A stretch of DNA of 64,000 nt from Geomonas azotofigens (GTDB taxonomy: Bacteria > Desulfobacterota > Desulfuromonadia > Geobacterales > Geobacteraceae): the NCBI RefSeq assembly GCF_018919395.1, contig NZ_JAHLME010000001.1, positions 868,001 through 932,000 of the forward strand, given 5' to 3'. Made by a program: the position numbers and the translations under genes. This document shows positions 19,271 through 34,774 of this stretch, piece after piece. The notes under the pieces are model-generated. The model was not told the origin of the DNA and searched no databases. It was given only the letters and a program-made list of their open reading frames with translations. Position 1 is the stretch's first letter. The number at the start of each line of letters is the position of its first letter.

Positions 19271-19661
19271 TCTGATTGTATGGTGCTGCGATAGAGGCTG
19301 AATAAGCTTCTGTGACGTGCCAAGCTCCGAGCCTTTCCGGGCTCTCATAGAGGGAGCGTCAACTGAGTCAGGATAAAAAGTGACGAAAAGGTAGCATGTT
19401 GCAGTAGACCAGTAAACAATTTTTTTATGCAGATTTGTCTATATATGATTATAAATTTCCCAACGGAATGTTGCTAAATCGCAACCCATTTTCGAACCTA
19501 TTGCTATCATAGGTGCTTCTGCCAATCGCAGAAACCGTCATCATCCAAAAGGGACCGGGCTGGGGCTGGCATCGAGCCATTCCATCATCACCCGGCACGG
19601 CGGCAGCATTTTGTTTCTATATCGCCTGGGGATTTTCCGCCGCTGGAAGAGTTGCTTTTTT
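19271..19661. other. Intergenic region with promoter and unexplained structured leader
   Basis: A candidate minus-strand promoter (TTTACT, 17 bases, TACCTT) is at 19388-19416. Between it and the cGAMP aptamer about 110 bases of leader contain a GAGCC-CGGAAA-GGCTC hairpin near 19334-19350 that matches no riboswitch I know. The rest, 19420-19660, is AT-richer than its surroundings and shows no gene. Confidence 0.4.
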
Positions 19662-19704
19662 CTGACATGTTGCTACTTTTTAAGTTAGTATGTTTTAATA
19701 CTAA
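19662..19704 (+). promoter_or_regulatory. Promoter with overlapping dyad operator
   Basis: CTGACA, 18 bases, TAGTAT. A perfect inverted repeat TTAGTA-N8-TACTAA (19685-19704) covers the -10 and start site, suggesting control of the following gene by a dimeric repressor. Confidence 0.4.
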
Positions 19705-19719
19705 AACGGAGGTGCCGAC

Positions 19720-20346
19720 ATGGCGAAAAAAACCGACTCTGGCACAAACGACGAATCCTCGATTCGCACACTGGGGGAGTTGATCACCACGTTGGACAAC
19801 GATCCCACCATCCTTGAACGGATATCGACATTCATGCCCGAGTTAGGGAAGATGAAAACGGTGCATGATCGCCACCGGGCCCTATTCGCAGAGGTTCTGG
19901 GGGGGAATCGCGAGAAGGAGGGGGAACTTGATGCTGCCCGGAAGGATACCAACAACCATCTTGGTGTGTTCCACGGGTTGGTTCAGTTGACTGGCAGCCG
20001 CGACCCGAGCATCCCACAGAGTCTTGGCATCACCGCTCCCACCCCGACCAAACGGTCCCTCACGAACCATTTCTCCTCGCCTGAAAACCTGAGGCTGGTC
20101 TACAAGGGGCTGTCCCTGATTGCGCGGGCAGGTAGCGTCAAAGGTGCCAAGAACTACGAAATCTGGGTCTGCGACGGTGATCCGATGGTAGAAAGCAACT
20201 GGAGATACCACACACACTCCACGCGGGTGAACCATATCGAAATTACCGGGCTGACACCCGGCAGAATGTACTACTTCAGGATCAGGGCGGTACTTTCCGG
20301 CGGGAACAGCCCCTGGTCGAACTTTGTAGGCATGATGGCGATCTAG
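19720..20346 (+). CDS. Fibronectin type III domain protein
   Basis: 208 residues, no signal peptide (MAKKTDSGTNDESS). The N-terminal 110 residues are helical and polar (LGELITTLDNDPTILERIS...MKTVHDRHRALFAEVL). The C-terminal 95 residues are one fibronectin type III-like domain (LRLVYKGLSLIARAGSVKG, YEIWVCDGDP, HIEITGLTPGRMYYFRIRAV, GNSPWSNFVGMM). Such small proteins are recurrent in Geobacter relatives but I cannot name a function. Start after ACGGAGGTG. It is monocistronic, with a dyad-bearing promoter, in a gene-poor stretch of unusual composition, which hints at acquired DNA. Confidence 0.75.
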   Translation: MAKKTDSGTNDESSIRTLGELITTLDNDPTILERISTFMPELGKMKTVHDRHRALFAEVLGGNREKEGELDAARKDTNNHLGVFHGLVQLTGSRDPSIPQSLGITAPTPTKRSLTNHFSSPENLRLVYKGLSLIARAGSVKGAKNYEIWVCDGDPMVESNWRYHTHSTRVNHIEITGLTPGRMYYFRIRAVLSGGNSPWSNFVGMMAI

Positions 20347-20538
20347 ATCCCTTCCCACCATGGCCACCACGCGGAACTCACATTTCGACGTGGTGGCCTT
20401 CCATTTCACGCGACTTCTCCTTCCCCTCACAAGGGCATTCCTCCTTACGGCACTGGTGATCACTTCACCTATCTGGCCTTGTCGTAGCGCGAGTAGCGTA
20501 AGTCCCCCACGAAGTACCGGAAGTTTCCCAAAAAGGTG

Positions 20539-20720
20539 CATAACTTTTCTCCGAACTTGGGCATCTTTTGTCTTATGTTGCATAACTCTCGACCTGAGTT
20601 GGTGAACTCTTCTCCTGATTTGCCCAACCCTTGCCGTAGGTTTGTCAGCTCTTGTCCGAACTTGCACAACTTTTGCCGTTAACTCTTGTCTTAAGTTGGC
20701 CAACCCTCCTCCTCACGTGC
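20539..20720. repeat. Degenerate 21-bp tandem repeat array
   Basis: About nine consecutive units of 21 bases (plus-strand type: cataacttttctccgaactt), diverged and with one 7-base deletion at about 20679. On the minus strand all frames stay open, and one frame gives seven-residue repeats (FGQELTN, LRQGLGK, SGEEFTN, SGRELCN, IRQKMPK, FGEKLCT). It is probably the remains of a heptad-repeat (coiled-coil) gene or a minisatellite. A 45-codon frame starting GTG at 20825 behind AGGAGG runs into the array and stops at 20691. Confidence 0.5.
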
Positions 20721-21225
20721 ACAAATTTCGTAACATTTTATCTTGATTAACTTCAGGGCTAGATATGCCGGTGTCTCCGACATCTCCGCGACCTCCTTCT
20801 CGTCGTACAAAACCCTCACGTTACCTCCTGTCGAACCTTGTAGTCGGCGTAGGTGCGGTACCCAGGGGATGCGCTGGTACGCCCCTTGGTCTGCCATCAC
20901 GCCAAGGAGCTAATATCTGGTGGAAGCTACAGGATGCGGAAGGGGGTGCGGGGAGGGTTCTCGGCAGGGGGGGACGGGCACAGCGGGGCTCTGGGTAAAC
21001 GATCGCCTACAGTGGGATCGGGGATTTTCCCGCTGCCCCCGGATGAATGCTGGCGGGGCTGCCCCGCCGTAGGTACGAGTGGGACTGGGTGGGGGCGGGA
21101 GATAGCTTGCAGGTCAGGTTGCTTGACGGCGGGGTTGCACGGTAGGGAGAGAGGGGTAGGAGAAACTCCCCAACAACTGCAAGGAGAATCCTTCGCGGAC
21201 CGGAGGCGGACCGGAGCGGCAACGA
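20721..21225. other. Non-coding, G-rich intergenic stretch
   Basis: Apart from the short minus-strand frame at 20691-20825, no convincing gene is seen. 20940-21150 is strongly G-rich on the plus strand. Open frames here lack ribosome sites and family features. Confidence 0.4.
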
Positions 21226-21256
21226 AAAAGGCCCTTGGATTTCTCCAAGGGCCTTT
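21226..21256 (-). terminator. Terminator of the tRNA-Pro gene
   Basis: AAAAGGCCCTTGGA / TCCAAGGGCCTTTT 14-bp stem with a 3-4 base loop, nine bases after the tRNA 3' end. Confidence 0.85.
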
Positions 21257-21264
21257 TCAATAGA

Positions 21265-21341
21265 TGGTCGGAATGAGAGGATTCGAACCTCCGACCCCCT
21301 GCTCCCGAAGCAGGTGCGCTACCAGGCTGCGCTACATTCCG
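21265..21341 (-). tRNA. tRNA-Pro (anticodon CGG)
   Basis: 77 bases with an encoded CCA. Acceptor CGGAATG pairs with CATTCCG; D arm GCGC/GCGC; anticodon stem CCTGC/GCAGG with loop TTCGGGA giving anticodon CGG; T arm GGAGG-TTCGAAT-CCTCT. All arms are intact. Confidence 0.96.
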
Positions 21342-21486
21342 GCTCTGAAACTCTGACGGGTCAATCAGGAGGAGAGATATATCAGTATTGGACGCGGCTT
21401 GTCAAGCACTAAGAACAGGTGAAAGGTAAAATATCCACGTTCCGCTATCTCTGTCCCCGGCAACCCTCCCCAATGACCGCAAACAC

Positions 21487-24093
21487 CTACTTTATTTTCA
21501 CCCGGTAAACGAGCCTAAAGCTGCCGCCGGACCGGATGCTGCCGGTCATGGGTATGCGCCAGTTGGTCACGTTGCCGTCGTACCCTGCGGGCGCAGCGCC
21601 GGCGCCGGATGCCGGGACATAACTCCAGGTGGCGCCCTTGTCGCTGGAATACTGCGGCGTCCCCAGGGAGAGACCGGAGGCGGGGGCGCTGTCGGTGAAG
21701 GTGAACGGTGCGCCGCCACCGAGGAACAGCGAGGAGTAGGGGCCCATGTCGTCGGTAAGGACGATGTTGTTTCCGGCGCCACCGCCGGTGTTGACCAGTT
21801 CCACGGTGTAGACCACGTCCTGGCCGGGATCGGCGCTGCCGCGGCTGGCGGACTTCAAGATGGAGATGAGCGGCATGGCGGCCATGGTGACGCTCGCGCT
21901 CGCGCTGGTTCCGGTGAGCCCGGTCGGGCCGCTGGCGAGGGGCGCGGCGGTGGTGTTGGTCACCAGGCCGTAGCTGGAACTGGCGACGTTGAAGCTGACC
22001 TGGCAACTGGCGCCGGGGGCGATGGAGGCGGCGCTGAACCGGACCTCGCCATCGCCCGCGACGGACGCCGCGCCCGAACTCCTGGTGACGCTGCCGCAGC
22101 CGGCGGGGGAGAAGCTGAAGCTCGTGTTGCGCAGCGCCATGCCGGCGGGAAAGGTGTCGGTCACGCTCACGCCGGTCAGGGGGGCGGCGTTCGCCGCCGG
22201 GTTGGCAAGGATCAGCGAGAGTGTCACCGGCGCCCCCACCGCGACCGTGGCGGCGCCGAAGGACTTCGCCGTGGTTGGGGGGGTGAAGACGTTCAGGGTG
22301 GCGCTCGCGCTGCCGGTATCGAGTCCACCCCCAAGGGCGCTGAACCGGGTGGCGTCGTTCAGGTAGGAAGCGGCGCTGTCGCCGCGCACGGTCGCGCTGA
22401 AACTGCAGCCGGCGCTTCCGGCGGCGATGGCGCCGGAAGCGAGCGAGACGCTCGACGCGCTGTACGAGGTGGTGCCGCTGCAACCGGTGCCCGAGACGGC
22501 GCCGACGCCGGTGACGGTAACCCCGGCCGGGAAGGTGTCGGTGAAGGCGAGGCCGCTCTGGGCGGGTTTGGTGACCGGTTCGTTGACGATGCTGAAGTTC
22601 AAGGTGCTGCTGCCGCCGACGGCTATGTTGCCGTTACTGTAACTCTTGGTGAGGGTTGGGCGCGGCAGGTTGGTGAAGGTGCAGGTCAGCTCGTCTCCGG
22701 CGGCAGGCGCCAGAGTGTAGCTTGAGGTCTGCCGCGCGTTGGGAAGGAGCGCCCCCGCAGTCGCACCGGGGCCCGCATAGGCGTTACTGCAGGTGAGGCT
22801 TCCCGCGTACTTGCCGGAGGGCGTGCTCCCGGCGCTCATTACGTCGGTGAGGGTCAGTGGCTGATCAGGCGCGCAGTTGAAGACCGTGCTGGCCGAACTC
22901 TGGGTGCCGGAAGTGGTGGCGGAGGCGGTGCCGTATATGGTGCCGCTCGCGCTGACCGTGAACTGGTCCCCGGAACTCACCCTCGCCGGCAGGTTCTTCA
23001 CCAGGGTAACCCGCGGCCGCTTGGTATTGGTGATGGTGCAGGCCGCGGCGGCGTTGCTGGCATTGAGCGTGGCGCTCATGCTGCGCTGCGCCGGGGCGGT
23101 GCTGAGGGCGGGGGTGCCGGTCACGGGGGCGCAACTGATGGCCGCGGTCGGGTCCCAGTCCCCCCCGGCGGCCGCCTCGGTGATGGTGAGGGTCTGGTCG
23201 GCGGCAACTGCGTTTATGAATACCCGGGCGGTTTCGTTGTCCCTGAGGGTAAAGTTGACGCTGTTTCCCGCCGCGGCGATGGAGGCCGGGGTATAGGTGC
23301 CACCCGTGGCGGAGGTTGCCGTCAGGGTGGCGCCGGTGAGCACGATGACCTTCGAGCCGGCGGGCCCGGTCGCGGTGAAGGTGAACGGCTGGGTCGAGCC
23401 GTCAGGGAGCGTCTGCTTCGTCACGTCGACGAAGGCGCCGGCGAAGACGCTGACGTTTCCGCCGACGGTGGCGACGCCGGCGTTGCATTTGGAGGGGGAG
23501 CCGTTACTGACGTCGCCCGGACCGGTGCAGACGTTACCGGGGTTTTGCCAGTAGGTGACGACGTAAGGTACCTTGAGGGCGCCGGAGCTGTCACCGGTGC
23601 AGAGGACCTTGATTTCGTCGACGGTCGTGGTGAAGTTCGCGCCCCCCTTGAAGTCGCCGCAGCCATCACCGTCCAGGTTGAGCCACGGGCTGGGGGTGGT
23701 CGGGAAGGTGGCGACGGAGCAGATGTTGCCTGGCGTGGTGTTGCGCGGGTCATTTCCCTGCTGTCCGACGAAGAAGCCGACGTCGTAACGGTCGGTGTTG
23801 GTGCCAGAGAGGCCCAGTTCGACTTTGAAACGGAAGTCACTCCCCATGATGCAAAAGGGTGGGGTGCCGGCTTGCGCGGTAAACACCGGCGCTATGGTGA
23901 ACTCTCCGGCCGTGCAGTTAAGACCGCCGGTGCGATAGCCGACGCAGGTCTGGTCTTGCCACGCGTTGGTGGTGAGCGCCCGCGAGGGCGAAGGCACGGC
24001 GAGCAGGGCGAGCAGCGTTGCCGTCGCCATCCCGAGCCAATGCCGGCGCGTTTCCCGTACCATCGATGATGTCCTGTGGTTGCCTTTGTGCAT
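21487..24093 (-). CDS. Secreted DUF11-repeat surface protein (868 aa)
   Basis: 868 residues; start chosen at 24093 with AGGAG seven bases upstream. A long twin-Arg-like basic N-region and hydrophobic helix (RRHWLGMATATLLALLAV...SRA) serve as export signal. The mature protein is Ser/Thr/Ala/Gly-rich beta-structure. It has an N-terminal cysteine-containing domain (DQTCVGYRTGGLNC), a prealbumin-like domain (PDGSTQPFTF...LTITEAAAGGDW), then several DUF11-like repeats (FTDTFPAGVTVTGV, SVTDTFPAGMALRN, LTDDMGPYSSLF). It ends YRVKIK, a tail shared with its operon neighbours. It is the last gene of the predicted c-di-GMP riboswitch operon, 67 bases after the giant barrel gene. Probably exported to the cell surface through or beside that barrel; inference. 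Confidence 0.75.
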   Translation of the reverse strand: MHKGNHRTSSMVRETRRHWLGMATATLLALLAVPSPSRALTTNAWQDQTCVGYRTGGLNCTAGEFTIAPVFTAQAGTPPFCIMGSDFRFKVELGLSGTNTDRYDVGFFVGQQGNDPRNTTPGNICSVATFPTTPSPWLNLDGDGCGDFKGGANFTTTVDEIKVLCTGDSSGALKVPYVVTYWQNPGNVCTGPGDVSNGSPSKCNAGVATVGGNVSVFAGAFVDVTKQTLPDGSTQPFTFTATGPAGSKVIVLTGATLTATSATGGTYTPASIAAAGNSVNFTLRDNETARVFINAVAADQTLTITEAAAGGDWDPTAAISCAPVTGTPALSTAPAQRSMSATLNASNAAAACTITNTKRPRVTLVKNLPARVSSGDQFTVSASGTIYGTASATTSGTQSSASTVFNCAPDQPLTLTDVMSAGSTPSGKYAGSLTCSNAYAGPGATAGALLPNARQTSSYTLAPAAGDELTCTFTNLPRPTLTKSYSNGNIAVGGSSTLNFSIVNEPVTKPAQSGLAFTDTFPAGVTVTGVGAVSGTGCSGTTSYSASSVSLASGAIAAGSAGCSFSATVRGDSAASYLNDATRFSALGGGLDTGSASATLNVFTPPTTAKSFGAATVAVGAPVTLSLILANPAANAAPLTGVSVTDTFPAGMALRNTSFSFSPAGCGSVTRSSGAASVAGDGEVRFSAASIAPGASCQVSFNVASSSYGLVTNTTAAPLASGPTGLTGTSASASVTMAAMPLISILKSASRGSADPGQDVVYTVELVNTGGGAGNNIVLTDDMGPYSSLFLGGGAPFTFTDSAPASGLSLGTPQYSSDKGATWSYVPASGAGAAPAGYDGNVTNWRIPMTGSIRSGGSFRLVYRVKIK

Positions 24094-24160
24094 CTGCTTC
24101 TCCTGAGGCCGTCGCTGAAACCTTACCGCCGGCCATCGGCTCAATGTGTAGTGACTGCCG

Positions 24161-31030
<6,870 letters not shown>

Positions 31031-31049
31031 CACGCTGAGGCGTTTCTCC

Positions 31050-32309
31050 CTACTTGATCTTCACCTGGTAGGCGATGGTGACGCCCTTCCCGATCGGGAT
31101 GGTCCCGGGGGTGGTGGCGTTGGCGTTGACCCCGACGTTCACCACGAGGTTCGGGGAGTTCCCCGCCACGTAGCTCGCCTGGTTGGCACCCACGGCGCCG
31201 GCCGTGAGAGTCGCGGTGACGCCGTTGGTGTCGATGTAGAAGATCTGCCGCGAACCGGTGTAGGGAGTCAGCGGATCGGTGACATAGCTGGTGGGGACGT
31301 AGTCCGAGATGGCGCACGAGGTCAGGTCGAAGGTGCTGGCGCCGCTATTGGACGCTTCGACCACGTACTCGATCACCTCGCCCGGCTTTCCGGTCACCCC
31401 TCCGGTGAAGTAGGGGAGCGAGCCCGCGCCGGTGTTCCCCTCGATGGAGGTGTTGTAGTGGGCTGTCCCGGTGCCGGTCATCGGCGCCGTGACGTTACGC
31501 GAGTATTTCTGGAACGTGATCGTCGGCGGGGTGGAGGTCCACTTGTTGGCCGGCGCGGTGGTGGCGGAGTTGGTCGGGAAGTTCGGTGCCGTGACGTCCG
31601 CCTTCACCGTGGTGGTGATATCCATGCCGAGCGTCGAGATAGTGCCGGGCTTGGCGGTCAGGTTCACCTGCTGGCGCTCGCCCACCTGGACACCGGCTCC
31701 GAGCACGTCACCCGCGGCGATCGCCTCGGTGTTGGCCCAGTAGATGGTGAAGGTGTTGTTGCTCGCGTTGTACTGGGTCGAGGTGACCTTCGGGGTGTAG
31801 GTGTGGCTGTTCACCGTGAAGACGATGATGTCGTTCACGGCGATGCCGTTCACCTCGGAGTCGGCGCTGACGGCGCCGCCGATCGGTGCCGGGACCACGA
31901 TCGAGGTGGTGCTGCCGGTGCCCGCGGTGATGCTGGCGCCCAGCACGACGCTGGTCCCGCCGGTCACGCTGGCGCCGGTGCTGTTGCTCGAAGCCGTGAC
32001 CGACGGAGTCACCGTATAGGTGGCCGGGCCGTTGGCGGACGAGGTGATGGTGACGGTGTTGGCGATCCCGGGGGTGTCCGGTCCCTGGTACGAGGCGTCC
32101 CCCCTGGTGATGGTGACGTTGGGCGTACTGGGCACCAGGTCGACCTTCACGGTGACCGAACTTTCGGCGGTCAGCCCGCCGTTGTAGGAAAGCACCGCCC
32201 GGTTAACGATGGCGGTATTGGCGGCCGTGCTGGCAGAAGCTATCTGCGCGCACAGCACCGCCGGCGCCGCCAGCACAAGTGCCAGCAGCGATTTCATGAC
32301 AGCTCGCAT
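31050..32309 (-). CDS. Secreted beta-rich surface protein (419 aa), DUF11-like
   Basis: 419 residues; signal peptide MRAVMKSLLALVLAAPAVLCAQIASAS. The mature part is almost free of Lys/Cys and rich in Thr, Ser, Val and Gly, with sandwich-like repeats (NRAVLSYNGGLTAESSVTVKVDLV, ITRGDASYQGPDTPG). The last 110 residues resemble a DUF11 domain (PGEVIEYVVEASNSGASTFDL), ending IAYQVKIK. The start at 32309 has AGGAGG eight bases upstream. Third gene of the operon, after a 61-base gap. A structural surface subunit or matrix protein is plausible; there is no enzymatic motif. Confidence 0.7.
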   Translation of the reverse strand: MRAVMKSLLALVLAAPAVLCAQIASASTAANTAIVNRAVLSYNGGLTAESSVTVKVDLVPSTPNVTITRGDASYQGPDTPGIANTVTITSSANGPATYTVTPSVTASSNSTGASVTGGTSVVLGASITAGTGSTTSIVVPAPIGGAVSADSEVNGIAVNDIIVFTVNSHTYTPKVTSTQYNASNNTFTIYWANTEAIAAGDVLGAGVQVGERQQVNLTAKPGTISTLGMDITTTVKADVTAPNFPTNSATTAPANKWTSTPPTITFQKYSRNVTAPMTGTGTAHYNTSIEGNTGAGSLPYFTGGVTGKPGEVIEYVVEASNSGASTFDLTSCAISDYVPTSYVTDPLTPYTGSRQIFYIDTNGVTATLTAGAVGANQASYVAGNSPNLVVNVGVNANATTPGTIPIGKGVTIAYQVKIK

Positions 32310-32370
32310 TCTATCTACCTCCTAGGTGGGGCTCCCCGCAACCGTGGCCGGTTCCGGGGAGCCGGTCGCG

Positions 32371-33849
32371 TTAGTCCACCTGCACCCGGTACTTGATGGT
32401 GTAGGTGCGGTTCCAGCTCGCGGGAGCCACGCAGAGGGACTGGGTGTTCTTCGTGCGGTCGGTGCAGGAAGGAACAGTGCCGCCTCCGGTGGGGCTGGAA
32501 TCTTGACCGAGGTAGAAGTTGAGCGCGGCGCCCGCGGTGACGGCGGCAGCCTTGCCGAAGCCGACCGTCGGTGCCGGAGACGCCGGCTGGGCGGCGACTT
32601 CGCCGCTGGCATCCACGGTGAGGCTCACCGTGTTCACGCCGTCGGAAACCTGCGCGAAGTAGCCGGTGCCGTCGGTGGATACCGTGCCGTCGTAGCTATC
32701 CTGGAAGGTGACGAGCTTGGTGTAGGTGGGGACGTTGTCGATGACCGCTGCGGCGATCGCCTGTCCGCCGTTGTTGGTCACGGTGACGAGGTACTCGAGG
32801 ACGTCGCGCGGGTCGCTGGTGGCGTTGGGGCCGTACCCGGTGTTCTTGGTGATGTTTTTCACCTGCTTGAGGATCTCGAGCTTGGTGGCCAGGAAGTTAC
32901 CGGCGAGGCAGGTGTTGGCCGGGCTGTTGCTGGCGCTGCCGACGTAGGTGGTGTTGTTGCCGGAGCTGTCGGTGACGGCGAGCTGGTAGTCGACGGTGGC
33001 ATCGGTGGTTTTCAAGTTGGCAGCGGCGCTGACGTCGATCTTCACGATGGCCATCTCGCCGACCACGGTGCCGACCGCGGGAGCCTTGGTGTTGAAGGCC
33101 GGGGCCGCGCCTGCGCTGCCAATGCCATTTACGTTGGCAAAGGCTTCGACCACGATCTGGTCACGCACCTCGGCGGTGGCGGTCCCGGTAGCCGTGCTGG
33201 CCACGGTGCCGTTGACCGAGTAGCCGGCTGCGTGGCCGAGCACCACGTCCTTGACGAGGTATGCCGTCTTGGAGGTGCCGTAGTCGACTACGACCACATC
33301 GCCCTTGGCGAAGCCTCCATCGGTGCCGGCTTTCAGGGAGCCACCCGGGAAGAGCAGGGTGTCATTGCCGGAGGTGCCGACGACGATGGCGCTGTTCAGC
33401 AGCAGGTCGCTGACGCCGGAGGTGGCCGGCGCCTGGGTGGTGCCGTCAGCCTTGACGATGGTGTAGGAGGCGCTGCTGCTGCTCGCGTTGTGCGCGGTGT
33501 TGGTGATGGAGAGTTTGTAGGTATCCTGGCCGTTGGCGGTCGCGGTCAGCGCATAGGAGGCGCTGAAGGTCCCGCCGGAGGCGTAGCTGCCGATGCCGAG
33601 GCAGTTGAAGCCCGGCATGCTGGCGCTGTCGGGCGCGCTGGTGACGTTGAGGCCGGCCTTCACCAGATTGACGGTGACCGAGGTCGAGAATGCTGCGCTG
33701 AAGGAGGTGGTGTTGCTGGCGTCCTTGTAGTCAACGGTTACCACGTTGAGGATGGTGGTGCCGGCGGTCGTGCTCGCGGATGCGGTCGCGGGGATACCGG
33801 CTGAGGCCAAGGCGCTGATTGCCAAGGCAGCGAGAAGATTGCGTTTCAT
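32371..33849 (-). CDS. Secreted beta-rich surface protein (492 aa), DUF11-like
   Basis: 492 residues with a classical signal peptide (MKRNLLAALAISALASAG...ASA). Like the 419-aa neighbour it begins its mature part with a TTILNVVTVDYKDAS strand, continues as Thr/Ser/Ala-rich beta domains, carries a DUF11-like unit (DVLEYLVTVTNNGGQAIAAAVIDNVPTYT) near 345-380 and ends TIKYRVQVD. The shared start and end patterns suggest the two are paralogues. Four Cys residues (FNCLG, NTCLAG, SCTDR, LCVAP) could pair. The start is preceded by AAGGAG. Second gene of the operon. Confidence 0.7.
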   Translation of the reverse strand: MKRNLLAALAISALASAGIPATASASTTAGTTILNVVTVDYKDASNTTSFSAAFSTSVTVNLVKAGLNVTSAPDSASMPGFNCLGIGSYASGGTFSASYALTATANGQDTYKLSITNTAHNASSSSASYTIVKADGTTQAPATSGVSDLLLNSAIVVGTSGNDTLLFPGGSLKAGTDGGFAKGDVVVVDYGTSKTAYLVKDVVLGHAAGYSVNGTVASTATGTATAEVRDQIVVEAFANVNGIGSAGAAPAFNTKAPAVGTVVGEMAIVKIDVSAAANLKTTDATVDYQLAVTDSSGNNTTYVGSASNSPANTCLAGNFLATKLEILKQVKNITKNTGYGPNATSDPRDVLEYLVTVTNNGGQAIAAAVIDNVPTYTKLVTFQDSYDGTVSTDGTGYFAQVSDGVNTVSLTVDASGEVAAQPASPAPTVGFGKAAAVTAGAALNFYLGQDSSPTGGGTVPSCTDRTKNTQSLCVAPASWNRTYTIKYRVQVD

Positions 33850-33893
33850 AAGATCTCCTTTTTGTGATGCTTCATTTCAATAAAAATAAATAA

Positions 33894-33920
33894 GTTACTG
33901 CTGTTACTGCTGTTACTGCT
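33894..33920. repeat. 9-bp tandem repeat (GTTACTGCT) x3
   Basis: Three perfect units in the 140-base gap between the 165-aa and 492-aa genes. Other 9-bp arrays occur at 39225 and 40354. Confidence 0.9.
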
Positions 33921-33989
33921 GTTTGCTCAGATTTTGATCATAGGCGCTCCTTTTCAGATAGCTTTCGCTCTTATTTTTAAGACCTGAAA

Positions 33990-34487
33990 TTACTTTACTT
34001 TGACCTTGAAGCTGACCGCGCCCTTGCCGCCTGCGGGTACCTGGGGGATGGTCCAGCGTACGTCGGTGTACTCATCCGGGGAGGCTACCTTCTTCTCGCT
34101 TTTTCCGGTGCCGGCTTTCACCTCGTAGGTCAGCAGTGTCGGCTTTTTGAAGGTTTTTCCCTTGTCGATGGAGAAGGTGAGCTCGCCGGTTTCGCTCGCG
34201 CTGCCGGGAATGTACTGGGTGCCCGCCGGTACCGGATCGCTGATCACCACGTTCTTGGCTGCTTCGGTCCCGGAGTTGACGTAGTTCAGGGTGTAGATGA
34301 TCTCCTCACCCGGCTGCACCCCTTTTGCAGCTACCCGCTTTTTCACGGCTTTTCCCTTGGCAGTCACGCTCACCTCTTTTTCCGCCTTGATCGAGATGGT
34401 GACCTTGGGCTGTGCCCATGCCGCGAGCGGCAGCGCCGCCAGCATGAGGGTAAGGGTTGCTGTGGCTAAACTGATGTTTCTCTTCAT
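33990..34487 (-). CDS. Small secreted DUF11-domain protein (165 aa)
   Basis: 165 residues. The start at 34487 is set by AAGGAG; the longer open frame upstream is leader RNA including the terminator. A signal peptide (MKRNISLATATLTLMLAALPLAAWA) is followed by one DUF11 domain: GEEIIYTLNYVNSGTEAAKNV, ISDPVPAGTQYIPGSA, then VRWTIPQVPAGGKGAVSFKVKVK. The basic Lys-rich first strand (KGKAVKKRVAAKG) is unlike the acidic/neutral neighbours. It is the first gene after the c-di-GMP riboswitch and terminator, so it should be the most directly controlled. Likely a periplasmic or surface protein; function unknown. Confidence 0.8.
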   Translation of the reverse strand: MKRNISLATATLTLMLAALPLAAWAQPKVTISIKAEKEVSVTAKGKAVKKRVAAKGVQPGEEIIYTLNYVNSGTEAAKNVVISDPVPAGTQYIPGSASETGELTFSIDKGKTFKKPTLLTYEVKAGTGKSEKKVASPDEYTDVRWTIPQVPAGGKGAVSFKVKVK

Positions 34488-34601
34488 TTTTTTCTCCTTG
34501 TTGCGCTGGTGTTGCGCGGTTGGTCTCTGCGTTAAAATTGTTTTGTTGACGGTATAAGTCTTGCTGATACAGGCACTTGTGGTGTTTCTAACATCGGATG
34601 C

Positions 34602-34639
34602 AAAAATGCCCGTCCTCATGTACATGGAGACGGGCATTA
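34602..34639 (-). terminator. Terminator between c-di-GMP aptamer and the surface operon
   Basis: AATGCCCGTC / GACGGGCATT arms around a CATGTACATG inner stem, followed on the minus strand by TTTTTG. It lies 52 bases downstream of the aptamer and 115 bases before the first start codon. Confidence 0.85.
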
Positions 34640-34690
34640 TCCGCCGTGGTGAGAACGCGCTCGTCCTCACCCGGGCCTGACTCCAGATGC

Positions 34691-34774
34691 TCTTCGGTAG
34701 CTCGGCTGTCCCCTGTCAGGGACCCGTGGCTTTGCGTCGCCGGATTGCTCCGGGTTTGCCGTTATCGGAGTAGG
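34691..34774 (-). promoter_or_regulatory. GEMM-I riboswitch, predicted c-di-GMP type
   Basis: Minus strand: ACGGCAAACC, stem CGGA-GCAA-TCCG (GNRA tetraloop), GCGACGCAAAGCCACGGGTC, P3 GTCCC/GGGGAC, then AGCCGAGCTACCG. These match the GEMM-I consensus (GGCAAACC, GACGCAAAGCC). The position equivalent to Vc2 G20 is G, as in c-di-GMP binders, although G20 forms in Geobacter may be less selective. It precedes a terminator and the 13-kb surface-protein operon. Confidence 0.88.

Noticed and set aside
19300..19330. Sigma-54 promoter (TTGGCACG on the minus strand)
   Set aside because: The -12 element TTGC is missing at the required distance.
19882..20703. 273-codon minus-strand frame covering the FnIII gene and the 21-bp array
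   Set aside because: Its C-terminal two thirds are antisense to the FnIII gene; composition is Arg/Pro-rich and no ribosome site is present. Only the repeat part is kept as a repeat feature.
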